Shown: piece after piece, positions 18,629 to 28,230 of the stretch | Layout of the letters: each line of letters begins with the position of its first letter | Numbering within the stretch: position 1 is the first letter of the stretch | NCBI RefSeq assembly: GCF_009467825.1 | Contig: NZ_WIOK01000001.1 | Coordinates: 186,001-250,000, forward strand | Direction of reading: 5' to 3' | DNA from: Cyclobacterium xiamenense | GTDB taxonomy: Bacteria > Bacteroidota > Bacteroidia > Cytophagales > Cyclobacteriaceae | DNA length: 64,000 nucleotides | Position numbers and translations under genes: made by a program | The notes under the pieces: model-generated | The model's database searches: none | Seen by the model: only the letters and a program-made list of their open reading frames with translations | What the model was told of the DNA's origin: nothing

Positions 18629-18658
18629 TTTCTTTTTATTTCTTTTTGTTTCCTTTTA
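18629..18658 (+). promoter_or_regulatory. Three tandem 10-bp repeats, candidate GlpR operator
   Basis: The repeats are TTTCTTTTTA (18629-18638), TTTCTTTTTG (18639-18648) and TTTCCTTTTA (18649-18658). Phased TTTC repeats one helical turn apart are characteristic of DeoR-family operators such as AgaR. They lie between the regulator and glpD, centred about 45 bases before the glpD start. Confidence 0.5.
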
Positions 18659-18687
18659 TACTACTTTAGCGAGGTAAAAATGATGAA

Positions 18688-20262
18688 ATGAATAGAAAAG
18701 AGAATTTATCCCGGGTAGAAAAGGTAGAAGAATCAGGAGATAATTGGGATTTGGTGGTGATCGGAGGAGGTTCTTCAGGGCTGGGTGTGGCCCTGGATGC
18801 GCTGTCCCGCGGCCTTCGCGTATTGCTTTTAGAAAAATCTGATTTTGCAAAGGGCACCTCTAGCAGGAGTACCAAGCTCGTGCATGGGGGCGTGCGCTAC
18901 CTGGCTCAGGGAGAGGTGGGATTGGTGTTCGAGGCGTTGAAAGAACGGGGGAGGTTATTGAAAAATGCACCACACCTCACGGAAAATCAGCCCTTCGTCA
19001 TTCCCTTGTATACCTTGTTCGATCGGTTAAAATATGGTATCGGCTTAAAGATTTACGATTGGATGGCGGGGGGGCTACGTTTGGGAAAATCCCGTTTTAT
19101 TTCTCCGGAAGAGACGCAACGTCGCCTGCCCAAAATCCGAATGGAAAAGCTTCGTGGGGGCATCGTCTACCACGATGGGCAGTTTGATGATGCGCGACTA
19201 GCTTTAATGTTGGCCCGCACCTGCGACGATATGGGTGGCTGCATGCTCAACTATGCCAAAGTCACCGAACTCAGTAAGGATGCGTCGGGAAGGATCAATG
19301 GGCTTCGATTTCGGGACCGGATAGGCAAGAAAAGCTATCGGGTGAAGGCAAAAACAGTAGTGAATGCCACCGGCGTGTTTGCCGATAAAATTCTCCGAAT
19401 GGATGAACCCGATGCACCCAAGATGATTCAACCTAGTCAAGGTGTGCATTTGGTATTGGAGGGGTCGTTCCTTGGAGGGAACGATGCATTGATGATTCCG
19501 GAGACGTCCGATGGACGGGTTCTTTTTGCGGTCCCCTGGCAGGGAAAACTCGTGGTAGGTACCACGGATACCTTGCGGAAAAAGCCGAAAATGGAGCCCC
19601 AGCCACTCTCATCAGAGATTACTTTTATTTTGGAGACTGCCGGTGAGTACCTGGAAAAAGCACCCCGTAGAGAAGATGTGCTTTCCGTCTTTGCGGGCTT
19701 AAGGCCTCTGGCTGCACCAAAGGAGGGCAGTACCAAGACCAAGGAAATTTCCAGAAGCCACAAGGTGATCGTTTCCGATAGCCAGTTGATTACCATTACG
19801 GGGGGGAAGTGGACCACCTTCCGAAAAATGGGGGAAGACACGGTGGATGCGCATTACAAAATGCATGGGATCAATCCCGTGGAAAGTAAGTCGGCCGGCC
19901 GGCGTCTACATGGTTACCAGGAGTTTCCGGAAGCGGGTCCCCTGCAGTTGTATGGTTCGGATGCGGCAACCATTCGGAAGTTACAGGAATCCCATCCCGA
20001 ATGGGCACAACCGATCCATCCGGATTATCCCTATACAGGAGCAGAGGTAGTGTGGGCGGTACGGGAGGAGATGGCCCAAACCGTGGAGGATTTCCTCTCC
20101 AGAAGGTGCCGGATTTTGCTATTGGATGCGAAAGCTGCCTTGCACATGGCGCCAAAGGTAGCGGAGCTTATGGCGGCCGAACTTGGAAAAGATGCGGACT
20201 GGATCATGTCAGAACTCGAAGAATTTTATAAATTAGCCAAGAAATATTTAATTCAGATATAA
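18688..20262 (+). CDS. glpD: Glycerol-3-phosphate dehydrogenase (FAD, aerobic type)
   Basis: The enzyme oxidises glycerol 3-phosphate to dihydroxyacetone phosphate and passes electrons to quinone at the membrane. The 524-residue protein has the FAD dinucleotide fold [18 protein letters not shown] at about 22-39. The GlpD signature [17 protein letters not shown] lies near 57-73, and the C-terminal domain has [20 protein letters not shown]. First gene of the glp operon, 4 bases from glpK. The ATG at 18688 is the start that keeps the short charged N-terminus before the FAD fold. Confidence 0.96.
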   Translation: MNRKENLSRVEKVEESGDNWDLVVIGGGSSGLGVALDALSRGLRVLLLEKSDFAKGTSSRSTKLVHGGVRYLAQGEVGLVFEALKERGRLLKNAPHLTENQPFVIPLYTLFDRLKYGIGLKIYDWMAGGLRLGKSRFISPEETQRRLPKIRMEKLRGGIVYHDGQFDDARLALMLARTCDDMGGCMLNYAKVTELSKDASGRINGLRFRDRIGKKSYRVKAKTVVNATGVFADKILRMDEPDAPKMIQPSQGVHLVLEGSFLGGNDALMIPETSDGRVLFAVPWQGKLVVGTTDTLRKKPKMEPQPLSSEITFILETAGEYLEKAPRREDVLSVFAGLRPLAAPKEGSTKTKEISRSHKVIVSDSQLITITGGKWTTFRKMGEDTVDAHYKMHGINPVESKSAGRRLHGYQEFPEAGPLQLYGSDAATIRKLQESHPEWAQPIHPDYPYTGAEVVWAVREEMAQTVEDFLSRRCRILLLDAKAALHMAPKVAELMAAELGKDADWIMSELEEFYKLAKKYLIQI

Positions 20263-20266
20263 ACCC

Positions 20267-21769
20267 ATGGACCAGAATAACCAGTACCTGATGGCATTGG
20301 ATCAGGGCACGACCAGTTCCAGAGCTATAATTTTTGACAAAAAGGGGCAGCCGGTAGCTACCGCTCAAAAGGATTTTGAACAGCTGTTTCCTCAATCGGG
20401 CTGGGTGGAGCACGATCCCAGGGAGATCTGGACGTCCCAGGCTTCGGTAGCGACAGAGGCCATCACCCGTGCGAATATCAGTGCACACCAACTCGCCGGT
20501 ATCGGCATTACCAACCAACGCGAAACCACGATATTATGGGATCGAAATTCCGGAGAGCCAATTTTCAATGCCATCGTTTGGCAGGATCGCCGTACCGCAG
20601 CCTTCTGCAATTCCCTCAAGGAGAAGGGGTATTCGGAGATGGTGCGTGACAAAACCGGTTTGATCATTGATGCCTATTTTTCGGGAACCAAGATCAAATG
20701 GATACTGGACCATGTGGAGGGGGCCAGAGCACGGGCCGAAAAAGGAGAGATTTGTTTTGGTACAGTGGATAGTTGGCTGGTTTGGAAAATGACTGGTGGT
20801 AAAGCGCACATCACGGACATTACCAATGCCAGCAGAACCATGATTTTTAATATTCACGAAAAGGCCTGGGACGAGGAATTACTGGAATTGTTGGACATCC
20901 CCCGGGCCATTTTGCCGGTCGTAAAATCGAGCAGTGAAGTATATGGCACCACCTCCGGTGACTTGTTGTCGGCCAGGATTCCCATTGCGGGTATAGCTGG
21001 CGATCAGCAGGCGGCGTTGTTTGGGCAGTTATGCACCGAACCCGGTATGGCCAAAACCACCTATGGGACCGGGTGTTTTTTGGTAATGAACACGGGGGAA
21101 AAACCGGTAAAATCCAACAACCAACTGCTTACTACCATTGCCTGGCAAATAGGGGATCAGGTACAGTACGCCCTGGAGGGGAGCGTTTTTATTGGCGGTG
21201 CCGCCATTCAATGGCTTCGTGATGGAATCTCCGTAGTAAACGATGCAAGGGATAGTGAAAAAATGGCCAATAGTCTTCCGGACAATGGCGGTGTGTATTT
21301 TGTTCCGGCGCTTACCGGGCTCGGTGCACCCTATTGGGATCAGGATGCCAGGGGTTCTTTTTTTGGGATTACCCGGGGAACCAGCCGGGCACATTTGGTG
21401 CGGGCTGGGTTGGAGGCCATTGCCTATCAAGTCTACGATGTGCTCAAGGCCATGGAAAAGGATGCTGGGGAAGTCACGAAGGAAATGCGTGTGGATGGGG
21501 GCGCTACGGCCAACGATTTTTTGATGCAATTTCAGGCAGACCTTACCCAATGCGCAATCAAAAGACCGGAAATCATCGAAACGACAGCTCTTGGTGCTGC
21601 CTACCTGGCAGGGTTAGCGGTAGGGTATTGGAAAGATCTGGATGAAATCAGGACCCTTTGGAAAGCAGACGAATCCTTCACTCCTAAAAAAGACAACGTT
21701 GCCATGGAAAAGAACCTGAAATATTGGCACAGAGCTGTAAAAAGAACCCTTAACTGGTTAACCGACTGA
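20267..21769 (+). CDS. glpK: Glycerol kinase
   Basis: GlpK phosphorylates glycerol to glycerol 3-phosphate with ATP, which traps glycerol inside the cell. The 500-residue FGGY-family protein has [16 protein letters not shown] at the N-terminus. [13 protein letters not shown] and AIVWQDRRT follow, then the ATP site with [14 protein letters not shown], and [11 protein letters not shown] and [17 protein letters not shown] near the C-terminus. Full length. It sits 4 bases after glpD and 4 before glpF. Confidence 0.97.
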   Translation: MDQNNQYLMALDQGTTSSRAIIFDKKGQPVATAQKDFEQLFPQSGWVEHDPREIWTSQASVATEAITRANISAHQLAGIGITNQRETTILWDRNSGEPIFNAIVWQDRRTAAFCNSLKEKGYSEMVRDKTGLIIDAYFSGTKIKWILDHVEGARARAEKGEICFGTVDSWLVWKMTGGKAHITDITNASRTMIFNIHEKAWDEELLELLDIPRAILPVVKSSSEVYGTTSGDLLSARIPIAGIAGDQQAALFGQLCTEPGMAKTTYGTGCFLVMNTGEKPVKSNNQLLTTIAWQIGDQVQYALEGSVFIGGAAIQWLRDGISVVNDARDSEKMANSLPDNGGVYFVPALTGLGAPYWDQDARGSFFGITRGTSRAHLVRAGLEAIAYQVYDVLKAMEKDAGEVTKEMRVDGGATANDFLMQFQADLTQCAIKRPEIIETTALGAAYLAGLAVGYWKDLDEIRTLWKADESFTPKKDNVAMEKNLKYWHRAVKRTLNWLTD

Positions 21770-21773
21770 TTGT

Positions 21774-22520
21774 ATGAACGTATTTGTAGCCGAATTCGTC
21801 GGGACATCCTTGCTGCTGGCCATGGGCTCGGGTGTTGTGGCCAACGTGGTCCTGAACAAGACAAAGGGTTTCAATTCTGGTTGGATTGTTATCACGACTG
21901 CCTGGGCATTGGGTGTTTTTATTGGCGTGGTAGTGGCTGGTCCTTACAGTGGGGCACACTTAAATCCTGCGGTAAGTATTGGTTTGGCGCTTGCCGGAGA
22001 TTTTGAGTGGATGCTGGTGCCCAAGTACGTGCTGGCCCAGGTACTCGGCGCCATGTTTGGCTCTGGGATTGCCTGGCTGGTGTACAAAGACCATTTTGAT
22101 GCAACGGATGACCCAGGATTAAAATTTGCCCCGTTTGGGACGGTACCTGCGATACGAAACCTACCTTCCAATTTGCTTTCGGAAATGGTAGGTACCTCGG
22201 TGTTGATCATTGTGATTTTGTATTCTACCGGACCGGTTTTGGAAGACGGCCGGAATACACCCATCGGCCTGGGTTCGCTTGGCGCACTCCCTGTAGCGTT
22301 TTTGGTTTGGGTGATTGGTCTTTCCCTGGGAGGCACTACGGGGTACGCCATCAATCCGGCCAGAGATCTAGGTCCCAGAATTATGCACCAACTGTTGCCC
22401 ATAAAAGGCAAGGGCAGTTCCGATTGGGGGTATAGTTGGGTGCCAATCCTTGGTCCAATATTGGGTGCGGCGGTAGCGGCTGGAATTTACTTGCTCTTGG
22501 GTGTCGGGGGCATGGTATAA
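21774..22520 (+). CDS. glpF: Glycerol uptake facilitator (MIP family aquaglyceroporin)
   Basis: This inner-membrane channel lets glycerol diffuse into the cell. The 248-residue protein has six hydrophobic spans and the two NPA pore motifs: AHLNPAVSIG near residue 61 and YAINPARDLGPR near 195. The Asp directly after the second NPA-Arg is the feature of glycerol facilitators rather than water-only aquaporins. Last gene of the operon; only 8 bases separate its stop from the convergent rodA stop, with no hairpin seen. Confidence 0.95.
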   Translation: MNVFVAEFVGTSLLLAMGSGVVANVVLNKTKGFNSGWIVITTAWALGVFIGVVVAGPYSGAHLNPAVSIGLALAGDFEWMLVPKYVLAQVLGAMFGSGIAWLVYKDHFDATDDPGLKFAPFGTVPAIRNLPSNLLSEMVGTSVLIIVILYSTGPVLEDGRNTPIGLGSLGALPVAFLVWVIGLSLGGTTGYAINPARDLGPRIMHQLLPIKGKGSSDWGYSWVPILGPILGAAVAAGIYLLLGVGGMV

Positions 22521-22528
22521 ATCCTGTA

Positions 22529-23803
22529 TTAATAGCTTCTGCCGAGAATTTGAATGCGATGGGAGTCCAGTTTAACGAAGATGAATAAAAGCAAGGTAAA
22601 CGACCACAAGGACGAACCGCCGTAACTAAAAAAGGGCAAGGGAATGCCGACCACCGGAAACAAGCCGATGGTCATCGCGATGTTGATGGCAAAATGAAAA
22701 AAGAGCAAACTCACCACGCAGTAGCCGTAGATTCGGGAAAAGCGTGTCTTTTGTCGCTCCGCGAGGAAAATAAGCCGCAGTAACAAGGCGACAAAAAGCG
22801 AAATCATCACGAGGCTTCCAGTCCATCCAAATTCCTCTCCCAGTGTACAGAAGATAAAATCGGTGTGCTGTTCCGGCACAAAATCGAATTTGGTCTGGGT
22901 TCCCTCCAAATAGCCTTTTCCCAGAAGTCCTCCGGAGCCGATGGCGATCTTGGACTGGGTTACGTTCCAGCCGACACCCAATGGGTCCACGTCGGGATCA
23001 AAAAGAACCATGATTCTGTTTTGCTGGTGTGGGGGGAGTTTTTCTACCACCTTGTCCAGGCTGTAGGAGTAGCCTGCCATCAGCAGCCCCAGAAGAACTA
23101 TTCCCAGCATATTTTTCCAGGATTTTTTGCTCGCCAGTACCAATAATAGCACCAAAAAGCCCAATCCTCCGAATACGTACCAGGAATTCTCCACAGCAAG
23201 GGTGACTACCGACAGGCCGATCAAGCCAAGGGAAAACACGTAGTACTTTTGTGGCATTCCTTCCCGGTAAAGCATGATAAAAAAGGAGCTGTATACCATG
23301 GCCGTACCCGTGTCCGGCTGGAGCATGATCAAGGAAACAGGAAGCAAGACGATGCCTATTGCCTTCAGCTGATAGCTCAGTTTGCTCAAGTCAAAGGTGG
23401 GGTTTTCCATGAGTTTTGCCAGGGCCAAAGCGGTGGCAAATTTTGCAAACTCTGCGGGCTGGAGCCGGAAAACACCCAGTTCAAACCAGGCTCGCTGTCC
23501 ATTGATTTCCTTTCCGATAAATGGGGTTAAGAACAAAATGACGACAAAAAAGAGGTACAGTACCAAACTCAGATTCTGAAAGAGCCTGTAATCGGCAACC
23601 ATGATCAATACAATTAACAGGATGGCGGTTCCAATCCACACCAGCTGTTTCCCGGAATTGATGGAAAAGTCAAAAATCGACGTGGCATTTTGCTCGTCGT
23701 AGACGGCCGCATAAATGTTGAGCCATCCCACTAAAACCAGTGCAAAATACAACGCGATGGTTACCCAGTCGATCCGATCGAAATATGTTTCTTTCTGTCT
23801 CAA
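22529..23803 (-). CDS. rodA: Rod shape-determining protein RodA (SEDS glycosyltransferase)
   Basis: RodA polymerises peptidoglycan glycan strands during cell elongation together with PBP2. The 424-residue protein has about ten membrane spans. Recognisable SEDS segments include NGQRAWFELGVFRLQPAEFAK near 102, MLQPDTGTAMVYSSFF near 157, and VPEQHTDFIFCTLGEEFGW and PLPFFSYGGSSLW near the C-terminus. It directly follows mrdA with adjoining stop and start codons, the common arrangement for this complex. Confidence 0.95.
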   Translation of the reverse strand: MRQKETYFDRIDWVTIALYFALVLVGWLNIYAAVYDEQNATSIFDFSINSGKQLVWIGTAILLIVLIMVADYRLFQNLSLVLYLFFVVILFLTPFIGKEINGQRAWFELGVFRLQPAEFAKFATALALAKLMENPTFDLSKLSYQLKAIGIVLLPVSLIMLQPDTGTAMVYSSFFIMLYREGMPQKYYVFSLGLIGLSVVTLAVENSWYVFGGLGFLVLLLVLASKKSWKNMLGIVLLGLLMAGYSYSLDKVVEKLPPHQQNRIMVLFDPDVDPLGVGWNVTQSKIAIGSGGLLGKGYLEGTQTKFDFVPEQHTDFIFCTLGEEFGWTGSLVMISLFVALLLRLIFLAERQKTRFSRIYGYCVVSLLFFHFAINIAMTIGLFPVVGIPLPFFSYGGSSLWSFTLLLFIFVKLDSHRIQILGRSY

Positions 23804-25606
23804 TTAATAAATAAAATCACCGGCCAATACATACTCTTCCAACAGGGGCCTACTAATTTCTCCGGTCAGGTATTTTTCGATCAAAAGGCTCGCCGTACTT
23901 GCAGCGGCCCGGCCTCCCCATCCCGCATTCTCTACGTATACCGCAATGGCGATTTTGGGATCTTCTTTCGGGGCAAATGCGATAAAAACCGAATGGTCTT
24001 CACCTGCCGGATTTTGTGCCGTACCGGTTTTTCCAGCGATGGCTATGTCCTTCATGATTGCCCGGGAAGCAGTACCGGATAAGGCCGCTTCCATGGCATC
24101 TTGAATCAAATCAAAATGAACCGAATCAATCCCTGTGTACCGCTTGGTTTTGAACTTTTCGGGAATTCGGGACGGATCCCCACCGATGGCCTTGATCAAA
24201 TGCGGGGTGTAGTAGTATCCTTTATTGGCAAATATTGCCGCCAGGTTGGCCATTTGAAGGGGGGTCACCAGCATTTCACCCTGCCCAATGGAAAGGGAAT
24301 AAATGGTCGAATACTTCCAGCGTCCCTCCCCGTAAATGCGGTCATACAGCTGGCTGGAAGGGATGGACCCTCCTTTTTCACCATGGATATCGATACCCAG
24401 GCGCTCACCCAATCCGAATTTCCTAACCGATTCTCCCCATTGATCCAGGCCGATTTGGGTGTCTTTGTAGGTGTTCGGGGAAATTTCCCGGTTGATTATC
24501 TGTCGAAATGCCTGATGGTAATAGGGATTGCAGGAGTTTCGAATGGCTCCAAACAGGTTGGTGGGGCTGGCGTGTTCGTGGCAGTTTACCAGGGCTTTGT
24601 TGCAGGCAAAGGTCGTATTAGGGGTTAATATACCCTCCTGCAGCCCGATTAGCGATTGAACAATTTTAAATATGGACCCCGGGGGATACATGGCCATAAT
24701 GGGCCGGTTGAAAAGGGGTTTCTCCGGATCGAGGTTGAGGGATTGGTAATTTTGGCCAAATTTAGCTCCGGTAAGAATGTTGGGATCGTATACAGGGGCA
24801 GAAATCATGGTCAGGATTTCTCCCGATTTTGGCTCAATAGCGACTACGGAACCCCGCTTTCCTTCCATTAGCTTTTCCCCATAAACTTGTAAATCCAGGT
24901 CCAGGGTGGACTGCAGGTTTTCTCCGGGGAGGGACAGTGTATCCAGGTCGCCATTTTTAAATGCACCTTTTTCTATCCCCCGCACATTTACCAGCTTGTA
25001 TTTGGCTCCTTTTTTTCCCCGCAAGTCGGGCTCGTAATAGGATTCGATTCCACTCAAACCTACGTAATCCCCCTGGGAATAATACTGCGAACTGTCGCGG
25101 TTAAGTTGAGAAGCATTGATTTCTCCGATATACCCAAGTGCGCTGGAAGCTGCCGATTGGGGATAGGACCGAACGGAGCGGGTCATGACAAACAGTCCTT
25201 TGTAATCGATGAGGAAATCCTGAATTCCCGCAAATTCCTCTTTGGAAATCTGTTTGATCAGTGGCGAGGGCTTTACCCAGGAATACTTTTTTGCCGCGTT
25301 GAAATTGGTAACCAGAAGCTCCTTTTCCACACCGAAAAGCTCACAAAACCTGGCCGTATCTTCCAGGTGAAATTCCCGTGGGATCACCATCAGGTCAAAA
25401 ACCGGGTCGTTAAAAACAAGAAGCGAATTGTTTCGGTCGTATACCAGTCCACGGTAGGGATGATCCACGACACGTTGGATGGCGTTTTTTTCCGCCTTCC
25501 TCAAATAGCTGTCATCCGTAACCTGAATTAAAAATAATTTTCCCAACAGCACAAATGCTATCAACCCAATGCTGACTGCAACAACCAACGACCTACCTGT
25601 ATACAT
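23804..25606 (-). CDS. mrdA: Penicillin-binding protein 2
   Basis: PBP2 is the class B transpeptidase that cross-links peptidoglycan for elongation with RodA. The 600-residue protein has one N-terminal membrane anchor (residues about 6-27). A PBP dimerisation domain and the transpeptidase domain follow. The three active-site motifs are present: S-x-x-K in PGSIFKIVQS, S-x-N in RNSCNPYYH and K-T-G in AGKTGTAQNP. Part of the mre/mrd cell-shape operon. Confidence 0.95.
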   Translation of the reverse strand: MYTGRSLVVAVSIGLIAFVLLGKLFLIQVTDDSYLRKAEKNAIQRVVDHPYRGLVYDRNNSLLVFNDPVFDLMVIPREFHLEDTARFCELFGVEKELLVTNFNAAKKYSWVKPSPLIKQISKEEFAGIQDFLIDYKGLFVMTRSVRSYPQSAASSALGYIGEINASQLNRDSSQYYSQGDYVGLSGIESYYEPDLRGKKGAKYKLVNVRGIEKGAFKNGDLDTLSLPGENLQSTLDLDLQVYGEKLMEGKRGSVVAIEPKSGEILTMISAPVYDPNILTGAKFGQNYQSLNLDPEKPLFNRPIMAMYPPGSIFKIVQSLIGLQEGILTPNTTFACNKALVNCHEHASPTNLFGAIRNSCNPYYHQAFRQIINREISPNTYKDTQIGLDQWGESVRKFGLGERLGIDIHGEKGGSIPSSQLYDRIYGEGRWKYSTIYSLSIGQGEMLVTPLQMANLAAIFANKGYYYTPHLIKAIGGDPSRIPEKFKTKRYTGIDSVHFDLIQDAMEAALSGTASRAIMKDIAIAGKTGTAQNPAGEDHSVFIAFAPKEDPKIAIAVYVENAGWGGRAAASTASLLIEKYLTGEISRPLLEEYVLAGDFIY

Positions 25607-26128
25607 TTATAGTACCCTTTCTTTTCGATAAAATATTGCTTGCACGATACTTCCAAGAATAAACGTGAAAGCGGTGCTACTTACTACACGTATAACGAGT
25701 GGCAGGTATACTTCTGTTCCTAAACTGTCGATATAAAAAAACAGCAAGTGGTGAAGCAGTAACAATGGCAGGCTATAAAACGAAAACCAACCAATGCCCA
25801 TGTTTAGTAACGTAGGTGGTACATTGTCGTCATAGCCCCCAGTGGGCGTATTTACCTTGATCCAGGAGTTTCTGATAAACCCCACCAACACGCCACTGGC
25901 CGCATGCATGCCCAGGCTGTCGTAAAACAAATCGATGAGCAGCCCCATGAAAAAACCAATAAGCATGAGCGGAATGGTCGGCATTTCGTGCGGAAGGCTT
26001 AAAATAAAAAACACATAGAGAAAACAAAAGGCATAGCCAAACAAGACCAAATCCTTGAGAATAAATACCTGAATCAGGAAATAGACCAAAAAACTACCAC
26101 TGTATTTTAAAATTTTACCTGAGCTCAT
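25607..26128 (-). CDS. mreD: Rod shape-determining protein MreD
   Basis: The 173-residue inner-membrane protein has about five hydrophobic spans. It contains the MreD-like segments IPLMLIGFFMGLLIDLFYDS (about 52-71) and GMHAASGVLVGFIR. MreD is part of the elongasome scaffold with MreC and RodA. It sits between mreC (4-base overlap) and mrdA, the standard order. Sequence is poorly conserved in this family, so the call leans on topology and context. Confidence 0.88.
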   Translation of the reverse strand: MSSGKILKYSGSFLVYFLIQVFILKDLVLFGYAFCFLYVFFILSLPHEMPTIPLMLIGFFMGLLIDLFYDSLGMHAASGVLVGFIRNSWIKVNTPTGGYDDNVPPTLLNMGIGWFSFYSLPLLLLHHLLFFYIDSLGTEVYLPLVIRVVSSTAFTFILGSIVQAIFYRKERVL

Positions 26129-26958
26129 AGTCCTGGGGCGCTGTTTTCTATCTCCAAACTATCCAATTCCTCCCGAAGGTAGTTTTCTACCAAATAGACG
26201 TAATTCAACCGGCTGTAATCGGCACTTAAAGTCAGGGTGATGTCCAGGTAATTCCCATCAACCCCCGGTCTGACCTCTTTTACTTTTCCTATGGATATTC
26301 CTTCCGGAAAGACGGCGTTGTATCCCGAGGTGACGATTTCCTGCCCAGGGACTACCTCTACATGGCGGGGTACATACAGCAATTTGGCCTCATCCGATTT
26401 GAGTCCGTCCCATTTGGTGGACCCGATGACTTCCGTATCCTTGATTTTGGAGGAGATCAATAGGTCGGTATGTAATACGGAAATGACCGAAGAAAAATGA
26501 GTGCTTGTCCCCTTCACCCGGCCGATTACCCCTTGTTCATTAAAAACCCCCATTCCCTCTTTTATTCCGTGAATGATTCCCTTATTGAGTGTCAGGTAAT
26601 TTTGGCTGAGGTGAATGGAGTTATTGATCACTCTGGCCGACCAGAATTCGAAGGAATTGGCCAGGACGCTATCCAGCGTAAACTCCACCGAATCCCGAAC
26701 GGGGGTGAGTTGGTCTAGCCGGTTGAGCAGAGAGGCATTTTTTTCTGCCAGCGATTGGTTGACGGTGTAGAGCGAAAAATAAGACATGAAATTGGTTTTC
26801 ACTGCAAGCAGGTTTCCGGTCAGTTTGTTGCTACTATTGAAAAAAACGGCACCCTGTGGTGAATTATGTGTGAAAACGATCCCTACGGCCAACATCTCCA
26901 GGACTAGAAAAAGAATAAGTGCCCTCAGACGGTATAAAAATAAAACTATTTGTTGCAT
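26125..26958 (-). CDS. mreC: Rod shape-determining protein MreC
   Basis: MreC is a bitopic membrane protein that forms the periplasmic scaffold for PBP2. The 277-residue protein has one N-terminal membrane span (ALILFLVLEMLAVGIVF). A short coiled coil follows (about 55-90), then the paired beta-barrel domain. Family segments include NYLTLNKGIIHGIKEGMGV and GVIGRVKGTSTHFSSVISV, and VVPGQEIVTSGYNAVFPEGI lies further on. It lies 7 bases after mreB. Confidence 0.93.
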   Translation of the reverse strand: MQQIVLFLYRLRALILFLVLEMLAVGIVFTHNSPQGAVFFNSSNKLTGNLLAVKTNFMSYFSLYTVNQSLAEKNASLLNRLDQLTPVRDSVEFTLDSVLANSFEFWSARVINNSIHLSQNYLTLNKGIIHGIKEGMGVFNEQGVIGRVKGTSTHFSSVISVLHTDLLISSKIKDTEVIGSTKWDGLKSDEAKLLYVPRHVEVVPGQEIVTSGYNAVFPEGISIGKVKEVRPGVDGNYLDITLTLSADYSRLNYVYLVENYLREELDSLEIENSAPGL

Positions 26959-26965
26959 TCTGCTT

Positions 26966-27994
26966 TTACGTCATGAGTACGGTTCTAAAATTATTGATAT
27001 TTTTCAATGCATTTCCGGTGCCTCTGACCACTGCGCGTAGCGGGTCTTCTGCAATATGGATCGGTAATTTGGTTTTTTGGTGCAACCGCCGGTCCAGGCC
27101 TTTGAGTAATGCGCCGCCTCCCGTCAGGTGAATGCCATTATCGTAGATATCCGCAGAGAGCTCCGGCGGTGCAATCTCCAATGCCTTTAAAACGGCTTCT
27201 TCGATTTTCGAAACCGATTTGTCCAATGCAAAGGCAATCTCGGAATACGAGACTTTGATGACTTTCGGAATACCTGTCATCAAGTCCCTACCCCGGATTT
27301 CGTAATCCTCCGGCGCATCGTCCAATTCGGTCAGGGCAGAACCAATCGCAATTTTGACCTTTTCTGCAGAGCGTTCGCCGATCAGCAGGTTATGCTGCCG
27401 GCGCATGTAGTCCAAAATGTCTTTGGTAAACGTGTCGCCGGCCACCCGGATGGATTGATCCGCCACAATCCCAGATAAGGCGATCAAGGCGATCTCTGTG
27501 GTACCTCCTCCAATATCAACGATCATGGAACCCATCGGTTTTTCGATGTCAATCCCGATACCTATAGCAGCGGCAATTGGTTCGTAGATCATGTAGACTT
27601 CTTTTCCACCCGCATGTTCGGCCGAATCCCGTACGGCTCTTTTTTCTACTTCCGTAATGCCAGACGGAATACAGATCACCATCCGGTGGGATTGGGGAAA
27701 CATGCCCTTGTTGTGTCCAGGAATCATCTTAATGAGGCCCCGGATCATTTGTTCCGCCGCGTAAAAATCGGCGATAACACCGTCTTTTAAGGGACGGATG
27801 GTTTTGATGTTTTCATGCGTTTTCTCGTGCATGTTCATGGCTTCCCTGCCCACGGCGAGCACTTTATTATTGGTCTTATCGATCGCAATGATCGATGGCT
27901 CGTCCACCACTATTTTCTCTTTATGAATTATAAGTGTATTGGCTGTACCCAAATCAATGGCAATGTCACTGGAAAAAAAGTCAAATAATCCCAT
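26966..27994 (-). CDS. mreB: Rod shape-determining protein MreB
   Basis: MreB is the bacterial actin homologue that positions the cell-wall elongation machinery. The 342-residue protein has the actin-fold phosphate loop IAIDLGTANTLI near 11. The second phosphate site VDIGGGTTEIALI lies near 165, and the C-terminal adenosine site GIHLTGGGALLKGLDRRL near 288. An N-terminal amphipathic stretch (GLFDFFSSD) fits membrane attachment. It heads the minus-strand shape operon and has a candidate -7 element (TATTTTTG, minus strand, 28080-28073) 78 bases upstream. Confidence 0.96.
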   Translation of the reverse strand: MGLFDFFSSDIAIDLGTANTLIIHKEKIVVDEPSIIAIDKTNNKVLAVGREAMNMHEKTHENIKTIRPLKDGVIADFYAAEQMIRGLIKMIPGHNKGMFPQSHRMVICIPSGITEVEKRAVRDSAEHAGGKEVYMIYEPIAAAIGIGIDIEKPMGSMIVDIGGGTTEIALIALSGIVADQSIRVAGDTFTKDILDYMRRQHNLLIGERSAEKVKIAIGSALTELDDAPEDYEIRGRDLMTGIPKVIKVSYSEIAFALDKSVSKIEEAVLKALEIAPPELSADIYDNGIHLTGGGALLKGLDRRLHQKTKLPIHIAEDPLRAVVRGTGNALKNINNFRTVLMT

Positions 27995-28146
27995 CTTGGT
28001 CCTTTCTAAATTAAATGATTATTGGTTCTTTAAAGTTAGCACATTTCGGCCCTTTAAAAGAACGGGTGCTCACAAAAATAGTACCTTATTTCGGATTTAT
28101 TCCGTTAAGCATTCCCCTATTTATTCGTAATTATTTGGAAACCAGG

Positions 28147-28187
28147 AAAAATTCGGCGAAGGGGAAAACCTTCGCTGAATTTTTTTT
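28147..28187 (-). terminator. Terminator after purH
   Basis: AATTCGGCGAAGG (28150-28162) pairs with CCTTCGCTGAATT (28169-28181) as a 13-bp stem with one wobble pair and a 6-base loop. T-runs flank the stem on both strands, so it works in either direction. It separates purH from the mreB operon, both on the minus strand. Confidence 0.88.
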
Positions 28188-28230
28188 CAGCCTGTGCCAC
28201 AGGTTGCAGCTGGCAAAAGGATACGGCGTA

